64,000 nucleotides of DNA from Oscillospiraceae bacterium (GCA_017406005.1 JAFQZI010000092.1:1-64000); one strand, 5' to 3'. Shown: positions 51,802 through 60,478, counted from the stretch's first letter. The notes: generated by a model not told the origin, from the sequence alone. Translations and numbers: made by a program.

Positions 51802-52974
51802 TTACAAAATATTGTCAACAATCGCGATCGTCTGTCCGTCTTTCTTATATACTCTTGGCACTCGTTCACCTAACGCACAAACAATTTCATAATTGATGGT
51901 TCCGTTTGCTTCAGCGATACGGTTGACAGAAGTTTCTCCGTCAGCCCCGTATACAACAACCTCGCTGTTAACCTTTGCATCGAGGTTATCCGTCACATCA
52001 ATCATGCACTGATCCATACAAATTCGGCCGATAATCGGTGCCATTTTTCCTTCAACTTCTACCATCGTACGGTTACGGTAATTAGACCTCCAAAGCCCGT
52101 CCGCATAACCAATCGGGATAGTAGCAACTCTCATTTCGTGATCAGCCCGGTACTCTCTGCCGTAACTGATGCAATCACCGGGATAAATCGTCTTGATGTG
52201 GTCAATAATGGTCTTCAGAGTCATAACAGGGCACAGCTTCGAGGAATTCTGCAGTACTCCGGACGGCTGCAGGCCGTAAAGCACAATCCCGGCTCTAACC
52301 ATATCAAGATGTGTTTCCGGATAGTCAAATATCCCGGCACTATTTGAACAATGGCGGATGGAAAAGCGTACACCTTTGCCAGCTAAATAGCTTATAGAGT
52401 TCATAAACTGATTAAACTGTAGAAGGGTGTACTCTTTACCTCCGTCACCTTCATCAGCAGAAGCAAAATGTGTAAAGATACCTTCCACGTGTAAACCGGG
52501 TAAAGTGCAAACGCCGGCAGCCAGGTCCAGCTCTTCCGGTGTACATTGAAAACCGATTCGACCCATCCCGGTGTCGAGCTTGATGTGAATGTTGACTTCC
52601 ACCCCCTGCTCTTCAGCGTACCCGGAAAGAGCCTTCCCATATTCATAAGAAAAAACGCATTGTGTTATTTTGTGTGCTGCAAGCTCTTCTGCACATTGAG
52701 GGTCGGTGTATCCAAGGATAAGAATCGGAATGGAAATCTCCGCACTCCTGAGCTGAATCGCCTCTTCAATATTCGAAACAGCCAGAAAATCTGCGCCAAG
52801 CTGTTCATAGAGTCTGGATAGCTGAACAGCTCCATGTCCGTATCCATTCGCTTTAACCACACAGCAGAGCTTTGTTTCCGGCTTTAACCGGCTCCGAATA
52901 ACAGAATAGTTATATTTTGCTGCATTCAGATCAATAATTGCCCACGTTCTCTTTTGAAATGGCTTTAGTTTCAT
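51802..52974 (-). CDS. alr: Alanine racemase
   Basis: A 390-residue fold-type III PLP racemase supplying D-alanine for peptidoglycan, or catabolising it. The Schiff-base Lys is in 'LCCVVKANGYGHGAVQLSRLYEQLGADFLAVSNIEEA' near residue 38. 'IHIKLDTGMGRIGF' is near 131, 'SNSAGIFDYPETHLDMVRAGIVLYG' near 203, and the opposing catalytic Tyr in 'ISYGREYRADHEMRVATIPIGYADG' near 262. The start at 52974 was preferred to GTG at 52983 because AAGAGGTG gives good spacing. It is not next to ddl or mur genes but near other amino-acid enzymes, so a catabolic racemase is possible. Confidence 0.95.
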   Translation of the reverse strand: MKLKPFQKRTWAIIDLNAAKYNYSVIRSRLKPETKLCCVVKANGYGHGAVQLSRLYEQLGADFLAVSNIEEAIQLRSAEISIPILILGYTDPQCAEELAAHKITQCVFSYEYGKALSGYAEEQGVEVNIHIKLDTGMGRIGFQCTPEELDLAAGVCTLPGLHVEGIFTHFASADEGDGGKEYTLLQFNQFMNSISYLAGKGVRFSIRHCSNSAGIFDYPETHLDMVRAGIVLYGLQPSGVLQNSSKLCPVMTLKTIIDHIKTIYPGDCISYGREYRADHEMRVATIPIGYADGLWRSNYRNRTMVEVEGKMAPIIGRICMDQCMIDVTDNLDAKVNSEVVVYGADGETSVNRIAEANGTINYEIVCALGERVPRVYKKDGQTIAIVDNIL

Positions 52975-53089
52975 GTTCCGCACCTCTTGAATACTCTTTC
53001 CAATTTTAATAAATATTATTATCCTTTTTCATTTTACCAGATGTACGCAGCAGACAATTCTGACATCAATATAATATCCGACATGTGTC

Positions 53090-53944
53090 TTACATCCGGG
53101 TTTCCGTTATCGCGCACGCAAGCAGAATTGCCGCACCGACGAGCCCGGCTGTCGAAAGAGTTTCCTTCAGGATCAGCCAGGAGAAAAGCGCAGTCATCAC
53201 CGGGCAGATACATTGCAGCATGGAGACCGTCCTGGCAGACAGCTTTCTGAGAGCATTGTTCTGCAGCAAATAACCCGCGACAGTACAGGCAAGTGCCAGA
53301 TAGAGAATTACAGCCCAGTGGATGCCGGTGGCAGCTTCCAGGTGTACTCCGTGGTCAAACACCAAAGCACAGATCAGCGCCATCGCCACAGATGCTGCAG
53401 CCTGTACAGCGGTGAGTGTCACGGAATCGATTCGTTGTAGTGAGCGTTCTCCAAAGATCAGTGATCCGGAAACAAGCAGTGCAGCAAGAAGAGCTAAAAC
53501 TTCACCCCAGCCAAAGCCGGAAAGCCCGCCCAGGCCGCACAGCAGGTACAGCCCGAGCACTACAAAAAGCAGCACCGGGATATGCTTTCTGTCAAGGGGC
53601 TTTCGGAATACAGCAACTGCAAGCAACGGCGTCATCACAGTAGAAAGAGAACGCAGGAAAGCAACTGACGTGGCAGCCGTCAATCGAAGAGCGATGTTTC
53701 CGACCACATAAGCCCCGCCCGTGCAAAGCGCGGGAAGAATCCAATCACGCCACGAGCATGCCTTCAGACCGGTAAGGATTCTCCGTCCGAAGGCTGACAG
53801 CAGAAAAACAAGCGCAATACTGTATCGAACAGTGAGCAGCGAGAATACCGGAAGAACTTCATATGCTGATTTGGATATGGGATCCCCAAAACCATATAAG
53901 GTGTTCTGCAGGAGAATCAGAAAAACCGGAAGCCATTCCATCAT
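53090..53944 (-). CDS. DMT/EamA-family transporter
   Basis: A 284-residue membrane protein with about ten helices and two EamA halves ('LLQNTLYGFGDPISKSAYEVLPVFSLLTVRYSIALVFLL' at the start; 'VLALLAALLVSGSLIFGERSL' beginning the second). The C-terminal 'CPVMTALFSWLILKETLSTAGLVGAAILLACA' is the usual final pair of spans. The start at 53944 has GGAGGG. It is 115 bp upstream of alr in the same direction. Export of amino acids or metabolites is typical of the family, but nothing fixes the substrate. Confidence 0.85.
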   Translation of the reverse strand: MMEWLPVFLILLQNTLYGFGDPISKSAYEVLPVFSLLTVRYSIALVFLLSAFGRRILTGLKACSWRDWILPALCTGGAYVVGNIALRLTAATSVAFLRSLSTVMTPLLAVAVFRKPLDRKHIPVLLFVVLGLYLLCGLGGLSGFGWGEVLALLAALLVSGSLIFGERSLQRIDSVTLTAVQAAASVAMALICALVFDHGVHLEAATGIHWAVILYLALACTVAGYLLQNNALRKLSARTVSMLQCICPVMTALFSWLILKETLSTAGLVGAAILLACAITETRM

Positions 53945-54154
53945 ATTCCCTCCACAACTTCTCTCTGAAAGCATTCCGAACTATGAGAATAGTTTATCAG
54001 ATCACAGGGTAAGAAGTCAATCCCCATCCCATGTTTCCCCATGAAGATACTGCGATGCGCCGATAAGCGGAAAGAAATTGTTGAAATTGCATAAAATTCT
54101 TATATTATCCAATGATACAGAGAGTGTCCTTTATTGTTTCTGCCCTAATCTGAC

Positions 54155-54183
54155 TTGACAAACAGGTATAAGAATGTTAGTAT
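54155..54183 (+). promoter_or_regulatory. Promoter of the tctCBA-M24 operon
   Basis: TTGACA (54155-54160), a 17-bp spacer, TAGTAT (54178-54183), 59 bp before tctC. The 298-bp gap to the DMT gene holds no other feature I can see. Confidence 0.65.
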
Positions 54184-54242
54184 TTATACAAATGAACGTA
54201 AAGAATTACGTTCTGCAAAAATACATACAAAGGAGAAAAAAC

Positions 54243-55208
54243 ATGAAAAAAACACTTGCGCTGGTAATTGTTATGGCACTTGTATTTGTCTGCGTCTTCG
54301 CACAGGGTGCATTTGCTGACAATTATCCATCAAAGACTGTTGAAGCCATGGTTGGTTGGGGTGCCGGCGGTGGCGGTGACATCGTCTTCAGAGCACTCGC
54401 TGAAGTATTTCCGACTTATGCCAATGGTCAGCAGATGGTCATCAAAAATGTTGCCGGAGCTGCAGGCCTCACAGGTGCTATTGAATTCCTCGATGCCGCA
54501 CCTGACGGCTACAATATCATGCATTGGAACAATGCCTCGATGGCAAAAACGCATCTCTCTGAAACCCCGATTACCGGTGCTGACACCTTTAAAACTGTCT
54601 GCCAGGTTGTATCTTCGTACAACTATCTTGTTGTTCGTGAAGATTCCAAGTATCAGAATATTCAGGAATTCCTTGATGACGCACTGGCCAATCCCGGTGT
54701 TATAACCTGCGGCAATGCCGGCGCACAGGGCGGCAACCATCTTGCAGCTCTTCTGTTTGAGAAAGCAACAGGAGTAGAGATGGTTCACGTTCCCTACGGC
54801 GGAGGTGGCCCGGCTATTACCGGATTGCTTGCCGGTGAAGTGGATTGCGTTATGGCGAATGCCCCGGAAGGAATTGCTAATGTTGAAAGCGGCCAGCTCA
54901 GAATCCTTGCAGTTTTCTCTAATGAGAGATACACTTCCTTCCCCGATGTCCCAACCGGAATTGAAAGCGGCATCGATTGTGTCCTCCCGCAGTGGAGAAC
55001 TGTCGTAGTGCCCATGGATACTCCGGACGAAATTGTTGATCAGCTTGCAGAAATCCTCAAACAGTGCTGTGAAGATCCTGCATTTGTCAAAGCTATGACC
55101 GATCTGAGCTGTGAAGTCACTTACAAAGGGCCTGCAGAAGCAACCGAGTTCATGCATTCAGAGGATGCAAGATTCGAAGAGCTTGCAAAGACCATTGAGA
55201 CAGAGTAA
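54243..55208 (+). CDS. tctC: Tripartite tricarboxylate transporter substrate-binding protein (TctC family)
   Basis: A 321-residue secreted binding protein. It has the signal peptide 'MKKTLALVIVMALVFVCVFA' with cleavage near AFA, then 'YPSKTVEAMVGWGAGGGGDIVFRAL', the family hallmark with the Gly-rich carboxylate-binding loop. 'GNAGAQGGNHLAALLFEKATGVEMVHVPYGGGGPAITGLLAGEVD' near residue 160 is also characteristic. It lacks a lipobox, so its retention at the cell is unclear. TctC proteins bind citrate, other carboxylates, nicotinate or phthalates. The start at 54243 has AAAGGAG. First gene of a four-gene operon with tctB, tctA and an M24-like gene. Confidence 0.92.
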   Translation: MKKTLALVIVMALVFVCVFAQGAFADNYPSKTVEAMVGWGAGGGGDIVFRALAEVFPTYANGQQMVIKNVAGAAGLTGAIEFLDAAPDGYNIMHWNNASMAKTHLSETPITGADTFKTVCQVVSSYNYLVVREDSKYQNIQEFLDDALANPGVITCGNAGAQGGNHLAALLFEKATGVEMVHVPYGGGGPAITGLLAGEVDCVMANAPEGIANVESGQLRILAVFSNERYTSFPDVPTGIESGIDCVLPQWRTVVVPMDTPDEIVDQLAEILKQCCEDPAFVKAMTDLSCEVTYKGPAEATEFMHSEDARFEELAKTIETE

Positions 55209-55330
55209 GGTTCTGCCCTTGCAATGATAATGTAGCCATTTTGCGAATTCATAAGTGGCCTGATGATCGAGGGGTTCGTAAAAGGATCCCTCGATCGATT
55301 GTTCTTAATACATGATTACGGGTATGTTTT

Positions 55331-55798
55331 ATGAAAAACACTGAAAAAGCAGCAGATTTTTGGATTGCCGTAGCAGGTATGATCATCAGCATTGTACTGT
55401 TTAAAAATGCCAGCACGATGCCAAAAGCTGCAAGGGGAATCGGACCCGGAGATTATCCGAAAATCATATGCACTGTGCTGATTGTGCTTTGTGCAGTGCA
55501 GATCATCAGAATACTTGCAGAATGCAAAGGCTTCCCGCTGATCGATTTTCAGAGCGTCAACGGCAAATATATTCTGCGCGCATTTATCATGATCCTAATG
55601 TCGTGGATCTACTACATCCTTTTGAAAAAAGTCGGTTTCCTGATTCTGACTCCGATCTATCTTTTTGCTTCTTTCATTTTATTCGGTTACAGGAAGTGGA
55701 TACGAGGAATTATCTATTCTGTTGCTTTTTCCGCAACAGTATACTTTCTTTTCGTAAAAGTGTTTCTTGTCCTTCTTCCAAAAGGCATACTGGGATAG
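55331..55798 (+). CDS. tctB: Tripartite tricarboxylate transporter small membrane subunit TctB
   Basis: A 155-residue membrane protein with four predicted spans: 'DFWIAVAGMIISIVLF', a second around residue 48, 'IMILMSWIYYILLKKVGFLILTPIYLFASFILFG', and a final 'AFSATVYFLFVKVFLVLLP'. That is the TctB topology. Its role is as the small subunit that pairs with TctA. It lies 122 bp after tctC and 9 bp before tctA. Sequence conservation in this family is low, so the call rests on topology and on position between tctC and tctA. Confidence 0.85.
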   Translation: MKNTEKAADFWIAVAGMIISIVLFKNASTMPKAARGIGPGDYPKIICTVLIVLCAVQIIRILAECKGFPLIDFQSVNGKYILRAFIMILMSWIYYILLKKVGFLILTPIYLFASFILFGYRKWIRGIIYSVAFSATVYFLFVKVFLVLLPKGILG

Positions 55799-55807
55799 GA
55801 GGAGAAA

Positions 55808-57307
55808 ATGCTGCAGAATTTAATTGCCGGATTTGCAAATGTATTCAGACCGTTTGCCTTTTTAATGATGTCTTTCGGCACCCTTATCGGTGTAGTGATC
55901 GGGGCGCTTCCCGGGCTCAGCGGCTCAACCGGCATCATTTTAACGCTTCCTCTGGTTTACAAGCTGGACTCTGACGTTGCTCTCGTTATGCTCTGCGGGC
56001 TTTTCTGCGGAAGTATGTATGGCGGGAGTATATCGGCTATTCTATTGAATACACCCGGAACGCCATCGGCCACAGCAACATTGCTTGACGGATATCCTAT
56101 GAACAAAAAGGGCAATGCTGGCCGTGCGCTGGGCATTTCAGCGGTATCTTCGTTTATCGGGGGCTTGATCAGCGCGATATGCCTGGCACTGCTGGCCCCG
56201 CAGCTTGCAAAGGTTGCCCTGTCCTTTACCTCTCCGGACTTCTTTGCCCTTTCGATTTTCGGCCTTTCCATTATGGCGAGTACGGATAAGAATGTGATTA
56301 AAGGACTGCTGTCAGGTTTCGCGGGTCTTCTGATTTCAACCGTCGGCGTGGACGGTGTGGCTGGGCTTGACAGATTCACCTTCGGCAATTACAAACTGAT
56401 GCGAGGATTTCAGCTGCTTCCCGTCCTGATCGGTGTTTTTGCTTTAAGCGAAGTCTTCACCATCGTGCAGAAGGGTGGAGAAAGAGAAGGGGCACAGAAA
56501 GATCAGCACGTTGGCAGGGTCTTCCCAAAACCGGACGATCTGAAAGCATTACTTCTTTCTGCTGTGATCGGAGGTCTGGTCGGTGTGTTCATTGGGATCA
56601 TTCCCGGCACAGGCGGTGCTATTTCCTGCTTTCTGGCTTACCAGATTGCAAAGAAGCTTTCCAGACATCCGGAAGATTTCGGAACCGGTATCCCGGAAGG
56701 TATTGCCGCTCCCGAAGCCTCTAACAACGGCACCACCGGCGGCGCACTGATCCCGATGTTATGCCTTGGTGTTCCGGGAGACACCGTGACTTCCGTTATG
56801 CTGGGTGCATTAACGTTGATCGGTGTAAAGCCCGGGCCTCAGTTATTCGTAAATCCCGATGGAGTAACGATCGTCTATGCTATTCTTGCCGGCATGATCA
56901 TCATCCAGTTCGTTATGCTGATTGTCGGGCTGGCGATGGCTAAAGTCTCTCCGTTTGTCCTTCGGATACCGCAAACGCTGCTGATACCGATGATAGCTGT
57001 CCTCTGTGTGGTGGGGGCTTACTCCAACTCCAATAATCTATTCGATGTTCTGATCGCTATTATCTTCGGCGTTGTAGGCTTCTTCATGAAGAAGTTTCAT
57101 TATCCCGGCGCTCCACTCGTGCTCGGTATTGTCCTTGGGCCCATAGCGGAAGAGAACCTAAACAGGGCACTGATTGTCGGAAAAAACGACTGGATGACAT
57201 TCCTTAAGCATCCGATATCCTGCACATTCCTCGTCGTTTCAGTTATCATAGTGGTCTATTCAATTATCAAAAATATTCGTGACACAAGAAAGGAACAGCC
57301 TTCATGA
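55808..57307 (+). CDS. tctA: Tripartite tricarboxylate transporter large permease TctA
   Basis: A 499-residue membrane protein with about twelve spans. Diagnostic segments are 'FGTLIGVVIGALPGLSGSTGIILTLPLVYKLDSDVALVMLCGLFCGSMYGGSISAILLNTPGTPSATATLLDGYPM' near residue 20-95 and 'GIIPGTGGAISCFLAYQIAKKLSR' near 260, the two pseudo-repeats of TctA. It catalyses ion-coupled uptake of the ligand delivered by TctC. AGGAGGA precedes its start. The stop overlaps the M24-like gene by four bases (ATGA), so that protein is made together with the transporter. Confidence 0.93.
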   Translation: MLQNLIAGFANVFRPFAFLMMSFGTLIGVVIGALPGLSGSTGIILTLPLVYKLDSDVALVMLCGLFCGSMYGGSISAILLNTPGTPSATATLLDGYPMNKKGNAGRALGISAVSSFIGGLISAICLALLAPQLAKVALSFTSPDFFALSIFGLSIMASTDKNVIKGLLSGFAGLLISTVGVDGVAGLDRFTFGNYKLMRGFQLLPVLIGVFALSEVFTIVQKGGEREGAQKDQHVGRVFPKPDDLKALLLSAVIGGLVGVFIGIIPGTGGAISCFLAYQIAKKLSRHPEDFGTGIPEGIAAPEASNNGTTGGALIPMLCLGVPGDTVTSVMLGALTLIGVKPGPQLFVNPDGVTIVYAILAGMIIIQFVMLIVGLAMAKVSPFVLRIPQTLLIPMIAVLCVVGAYSNSNNLFDVLIAIIFGVVGFFMKKFHYPGAPLVLGIVLGPIAEENLNRALIVGKNDWMTFLKHPISCTFLVVSVIIVVYSIIKNIRDTRKEQPS

Positions 57308-58401
57308 CAAAACAGGAAGAACTCCAGTACAAGCTTTCGAAACTGAGAGCGATTATGGCAGGCAGGCAACTCCATGGGATCTATATAAAACGTCAGGATG
57401 ACTTTGCCTGGCTTACCTGCGGAGGACGTAACTACGTCGGAGTCGGAGATATGGGCAACTGCGGACTGCTTGTTACGCAGGACAGATGCTATGCTGTTTC
57501 AAACAATATCGAACGCCCCAGGATGATCGATGAAAATCATCTTGAGGACATGGGCTTTGAATATCACTCTTTTGTATGGCACGATGGTGCACGGGAGGGA
57601 AAAATCCTCTCGGAATTGATTCCGTCCGGAAAAATCGGATACGATTACGGTGGAAAAGATAACGTTTTTACCGATATCAAAGCAGTAAGAATGGATCTGA
57701 CCGAAGCGGAAATCGATCGTTATCTTCAAATCGGAAAAGATGCATCCGAAGCCATTGAAACTGCCGCGCAGGCAGTTCGAAAAGGCATGACTGAATATGA
57801 AATAGCTGCCCAGATTATCAAAAACATGGAAGACCGCGGTCTTGAAGAACTCAGCTGCATGGTCGCGGCTGATGATAGGATTTTTAAATACAGGCATCCT
57901 CTCCCGACTTCAAAAAGTGTAGAACGGAGAGTACAGATGGGAGGTAATTTCCGTCGTGATGGGCTGGTAATCTGTCTGACAAGATACGCCTCTTTCGGTC
58001 CTCTCTCTGCTGAGCTTGAAAACCAGATGAAAGCAAATCAGCTGATTGACTGCACTTTGATCTCAGCCTCTGAACCCGGAACCGTTCTTTGTGATGCATT
58101 GCTGAAAGGCAAAGCAAAGTATGAAGAACTCGGATACGCGGATGAATTTAACAAACATCATCAAGGCGGGCCGATCGGATATGCCGGACGGGATTACAGA
58201 GTTGATTTCGGAGTAACGGATACTGTGAAAGATCATCAGGGCTTCTGCTGGAACCCTTCCATTACCGGAACAAAAAGTGAAGATACTTATGTGGTAGAAA
58301 AGGGAAAGAGAACAGCTGTTACAGGTCCTGTATTGTTCGAAAAAGAAATAATAGAAACCGGCGGATTCACTTTTGAAAGACCCGCAACACTCATTCTCTA
58401 A
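57304..58401 (+). CDS. M24-fold (creatinase/Xaa-Pro peptidase-like) protein lacking canonical metal ligands
   Basis: A 365-residue 'pita-bread' protein. The N-terminal creatinase-type domain has 'GIYIKRQDDFAWLTCGGRNYVGV' near residue 24. The C-terminal M24 domain has 'TGTKSEDTYVVEKGKRTAVTG' near 322, retaining the family His in 'HHQGGPIGYAGRDY' near 281 and one Glu. The two Asp ligands expected in the D-x-G...D-x-T-R strand pair are not seen: the matching stretch reads 'VQMGGNFRRDGLVICLTRY'. The final Glu is also not evident. Metal-free creatinase shows such loss is compatible with hydrolysis. It is coupled to tctA, so it may process the imported compound. Confidence 0.78.
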   Translation: MTKQEELQYKLSKLRAIMAGRQLHGIYIKRQDDFAWLTCGGRNYVGVGDMGNCGLLVTQDRCYAVSNNIERPRMIDENHLEDMGFEYHSFVWHDGAREGKILSELIPSGKIGYDYGGKDNVFTDIKAVRMDLTEAEIDRYLQIGKDASEAIETAAQAVRKGMTEYEIAAQIIKNMEDRGLEELSCMVAADDRIFKYRHPLPTSKSVERRVQMGGNFRRDGLVICLTRYASFGPLSAELENQMKANQLIDCTLISASEPGTVLCDALLKGKAKYEELGYADEFNKHHQGGPIGYAGRDYRVDFGVTDTVKDHQGFCWNPSITGTKSEDTYVVEKGKRTAVTGPVLFEKEIIETGGFTFERPATLIL

Positions 58402-58412
58402 GCGAAAAATGC

Positions 58413-58450
58413 AAAGAGAGGCAGAAATTAACCTGTCTCTCTTTTTTTCC
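58413..58450 (+). terminator. Terminator of the tctCBA-M24 operon
   Basis: AAAGAGAGGCAG (58413-58424) pairs with CTGTCTCTCTTT (58433-58444) with one wobble, running into TTTTTT. Confidence 0.88.
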
Positions 58451-58512
58451 CGTTATATATTATCATATTGAAAAGAAAACCCTGAAACCTTTCGATTTCA
58501 GGATTTTTCAAG

Positions 58513-58585
58513 AGCTGGATGCGAGATTCGAACTCGCGACCTCATGATTACGAATCAGGCGCTCTACCGGCTGAGCTAATCCAGC
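58513..58585 (-). tRNA. tRNA-Thr (anticodon CGT)
   Basis: Minus-strand cloverleaf with acceptor GCTGGAT/ATCCAGC, anticodon loop TTCGTAA and T-arm GCGAG-TTCGAAT-CTCGC. The anticodon stem CCTGA/TCATG has a C-T mismatch at its second pair. CCA is not encoded. Confidence 0.93.
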
Positions 58586-58648
58586 ATTCACTGCCTCTCG
58601 ACAGCGAATGGTATTCTACCATAAAAGGTTTAGTTCGTCAACACTTTT

Positions 58649-60022
58649 TTATTCTCCCAGTTCCCTGTGCAGCTGCTCCAGTGCTTTCTTTGTCAGCGGG
58701 TATCCGACCTGCAGAAGCAGGAACATACAGAGATACATCACGAAGGGAACAATCGTCGCAATCGAATAAATCCCTTCATTGACTGCCTGTGTCTGCGTGA
58801 CGGCATCCTGCGCCGTGCTGTAACCGACAGCAGCCAGTGCCATCGATGCGCCGATACCGGCCAGCGTCTGCCCGAGTTTGCGGAAGAAAGAGAAGCAGGC
58901 ATAGGTAGTGCCCTCATCACGACGGCGGTGGAGCTTTTCATGATAGTCTATAACGTCCGTCACCATTGCCCAGACCTCAAGGGTAAAGAAACAGAGTCCA
59001 AAACCGCTCAGTACAACAACGCCGAGGAAAAGATAGGCATTCTGTGTGCGTATAAAGAACAGGGCAAGAAAAGCAATGGCTGCAGCCAGGCTCCCGAGTG
59101 CACAGACATTCTTTTTGCTGTAACGCCTCACCAGCTTCCCGACGAACGGCATCAGCAGAAGCATCGGCAGATACGTCGCAACCGTGACCAGTGAAAACAG
59201 TCCCGGTTTTCCGAAATAGTTTTTGAAGAGATAGTTGAATACCGTCTGCGTATACATCGAACCTGCGATCAGCAGCATGGATGCGAGACACAGTGTAACA
59301 AAAGGCCGGTTCTTCATTAGCTTTCCGAAGGTCTGCAGCAGGTTTTCATTTTTCTGACCTTTCACCGGAGCAACATACTCTTTTGTCAGCCGGAAGAACA
59401 GATAGTAAATAACAACGCTAAGCGTGGCAAGAATAACAACGCCTTTAAAAAGCTTATGCTGATCCAGGATCTTTGCCCCGTCGGTGACTGTTGAGAACAC
59501 AAACAGCGGCAGTACCATCTGCGAAAGTGCTGTCCCAAGCCCGGCTCCGAGCGAACGGATGACGGATAATGTTGAGCGCTCCGTCTGGTCAGTAGTCATA
59601 ACCGATGCCATGGATCCGTAAGGGATATTGACAGCAGTGTACATCATGCCGTAAAGAATATATGTCACATAGGCATAAGCCAGATATCCCTTTTCCGACA
59701 GTCCGGGCACTTTATAGAATGTAAAGACAAACGCAATCGCCAGCGGAATCGAAAAATACCAAACGTAAGGGCGAAACCGGCCATACTTCGTCGGTTTCCG
59801 GGAATCGATGAGTGCACCGCACATCGGATCATTGACAGCATCCCAGATTCGCGCAATCATCATCAGAACGGTGATGCTTCCGAGCGATATATGCAGAATA
59901 TCCGTATAAAACATCTGCAGAAAGGACCCGATCGTTCCGAATGTTATCACGCCGGCCATATCGCCCATGGCATATCCGACATAGTTTTTGACCGGCAGTT
60001 TTGTATGTGTTTTCTCCTCCAT
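58649..60022 (-). CDS. Glycoside-pentoside-hexuronide (GPH) family sugar:cation symporter
   Basis: A 457-residue MFS-type transporter with twelve spans. Family features are 'NYVGYAMGDMAGVITFGTIGSFLQMFYTDIL' at the N-terminus, 'ARIWDAVNDPMCGALIDSRKPTKYGRFRPYV' near residue 57 (the cation and substrate motif D-x3-D-P), and 'EVWAMVTDVIDYHEKLHRRRDEGTTYACFSFFRKLGQTLAG' near 353. It imports a glycoside or uronide with Na+ or H+. The start at 60022 has GAGGAGGG; the longer reading overlaps that site. It has its own promoter and no adjacent glycosidase. Confidence 0.92.
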   Translation of the reverse strand: MEEKTHTKLPVKNYVGYAMGDMAGVITFGTIGSFLQMFYTDILHISLGSITVLMMIARIWDAVNDPMCGALIDSRKPTKYGRFRPYVWYFSIPLAIAFVFTFYKVPGLSEKGYLAYAYVTYILYGMMYTAVNIPYGSMASVMTTDQTERSTLSVIRSLGAGLGTALSQMVLPLFVFSTVTDGAKILDQHKLFKGVVILATLSVVIYYLFFRLTKEYVAPVKGQKNENLLQTFGKLMKNRPFVTLCLASMLLIAGSMYTQTVFNYLFKNYFGKPGLFSLVTVATYLPMLLLMPFVGKLVRRYSKKNVCALGSLAAAIAFLALFFIRTQNAYLFLGVVVLSGFGLCFFTLEVWAMVTDVIDYHEKLHRRRDEGTTYACFSFFRKLGQTLAGIGASMALAAVGYSTAQDAVTQTQAVNEGIYSIATIVPFVMYLCMFLLLQVGYPLTKKALEQLHRELGE

Positions 60023-60069
60023 AGAGAAATCCCTCCTCATACCGAAATCGACAGTATTCGATTGGAATC

Positions 60070-60098
60070 AGTATACCGTAAACAAGCCCATTTATCAA
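60070..60098 (-). promoter_or_regulatory. Promoter of the GPH symporter gene
   Basis: Minus strand TTGATA (60098-60093), a 17-bp spacer, TATACT (60075-60070). Confidence 0.65.
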
Positions 60099-60220
60099 CC
60101 CAAAGCTGGGAAATTATACAACTCCTCTCTTCTCAGTAAATACACAAAGTAAGTTACACAGTGGTATTTGCGCTGAGATTTACCGGTTTCCGGAATCTGT
60201 CCTACGCCCTAAAAAAACTG

Positions 60221-60249
60221 TTGACAGGAGCAGGCAGCTGTGGTATAAA
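60221..60249 (+). promoter_or_regulatory. Promoter of the cys leader and cysKE
   Basis: TTGACA (60221-60226), a 17-bp spacer, TATAAA (60244-60249). Transcription would begin near 60256, giving a ~280-nt leader with two short ORFs and an attenuator. Confidence 0.75.
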
Positions 60250-60291
60250 CCATATGGATTTAATAGGAATTTTGCTGATTCGGAGACTGCA

Positions 60292-60372
60292 ATGCAAAAA
60301 ATCTTCTACATCGGTATGATCTGTTGTGACGCACGCTGTGAGAATCGTGTTAACTGTGTCATACCCATCTGA
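60292..60372 (+). CDS. Cysteine-rich leader peptide (26 residues)
   Basis: A short ORF starting ATG at 60292, six bases after GGAG, and ending TGA at 60370-60372. It has four TGT cysteine codons, at positions 11, 12, 16 and 22 ('MICCDARCENRVNCVIP'), far above chance, including a Cys-Cys pair. It lies between a good promoter and an intrinsic terminator upstream of the cysteine biosynthesis genes cysK and cysE. Its expected role is to sense charged tRNA-Cys by ribosome stalling rather than to act as a protein. It is too short for routine gene callers. Confidence 0.82.
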   Translation: MQKIFYIGMICCDARCENRVNCVIPI

Positions 60373-60397
60373 GGTCTCCGTACATTTTGGTATTCAG

Positions 60398-60431
60398 CCG
60401 GAGAACCCGATGACGGGTTCTCCGGTTTTTT
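60398..60431 (+). terminator. Attenuator terminator upstream of cysK
   Basis: Perfect 12-bp stem 60398-60409 / 60414-60425 with loop ATGA and a six-T run to 60431. Confidence 0.92.
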
Positions 60432-60451
60432 GTTGAAAAGGAGCGTCCCCT

Positions 60452-60478
60452 ATGTTTCTTTTGAAAGAACGATGTTGA
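60452..60478 (+). CDS. Possible second 8-residue upstream ORF ending in Cys
   Basis: ATG at 60452 lies 8-9 nt after AAAAGGAG and encodes MFLLKERC then TGA. It sits between the attenuator terminator and cysK. A penultimate-to-stop TGT codon could add cysteine sensing, or it may be chance. Confidence 0.4.
   Translation: MFLLKERC

Larger units (their letters stand above)
60281..60431 (+). promoter_or_regulatory. Transcription attenuator of cysKE
   Basis: Four mutually exclusive segments are visible. Segment 1, CGGAGAC (60281-60287), overlaps the leader-peptide ribosome-binding site. Segment 2, GGTCTCCG (60373-60380), directly follows the leader stop codon and can pair perfectly with segment 1. 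Segment 3, CGGAGAACC (60399-60407), can pair with segment 2 with one bulge. It is also the 5' arm of the terminator, CCGGAGAACCCG (60398-60409) with segment 4, CGGGTTCTCCGG (60414-60425), followed by six T. A ribosome at the stop codon would mask segment 2 and let the terminator form. A ribosome stalled at the Cys codons would leave 2 free to pair with 3. This matches the trp-type attenuation logic. Confidence 0.8.
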
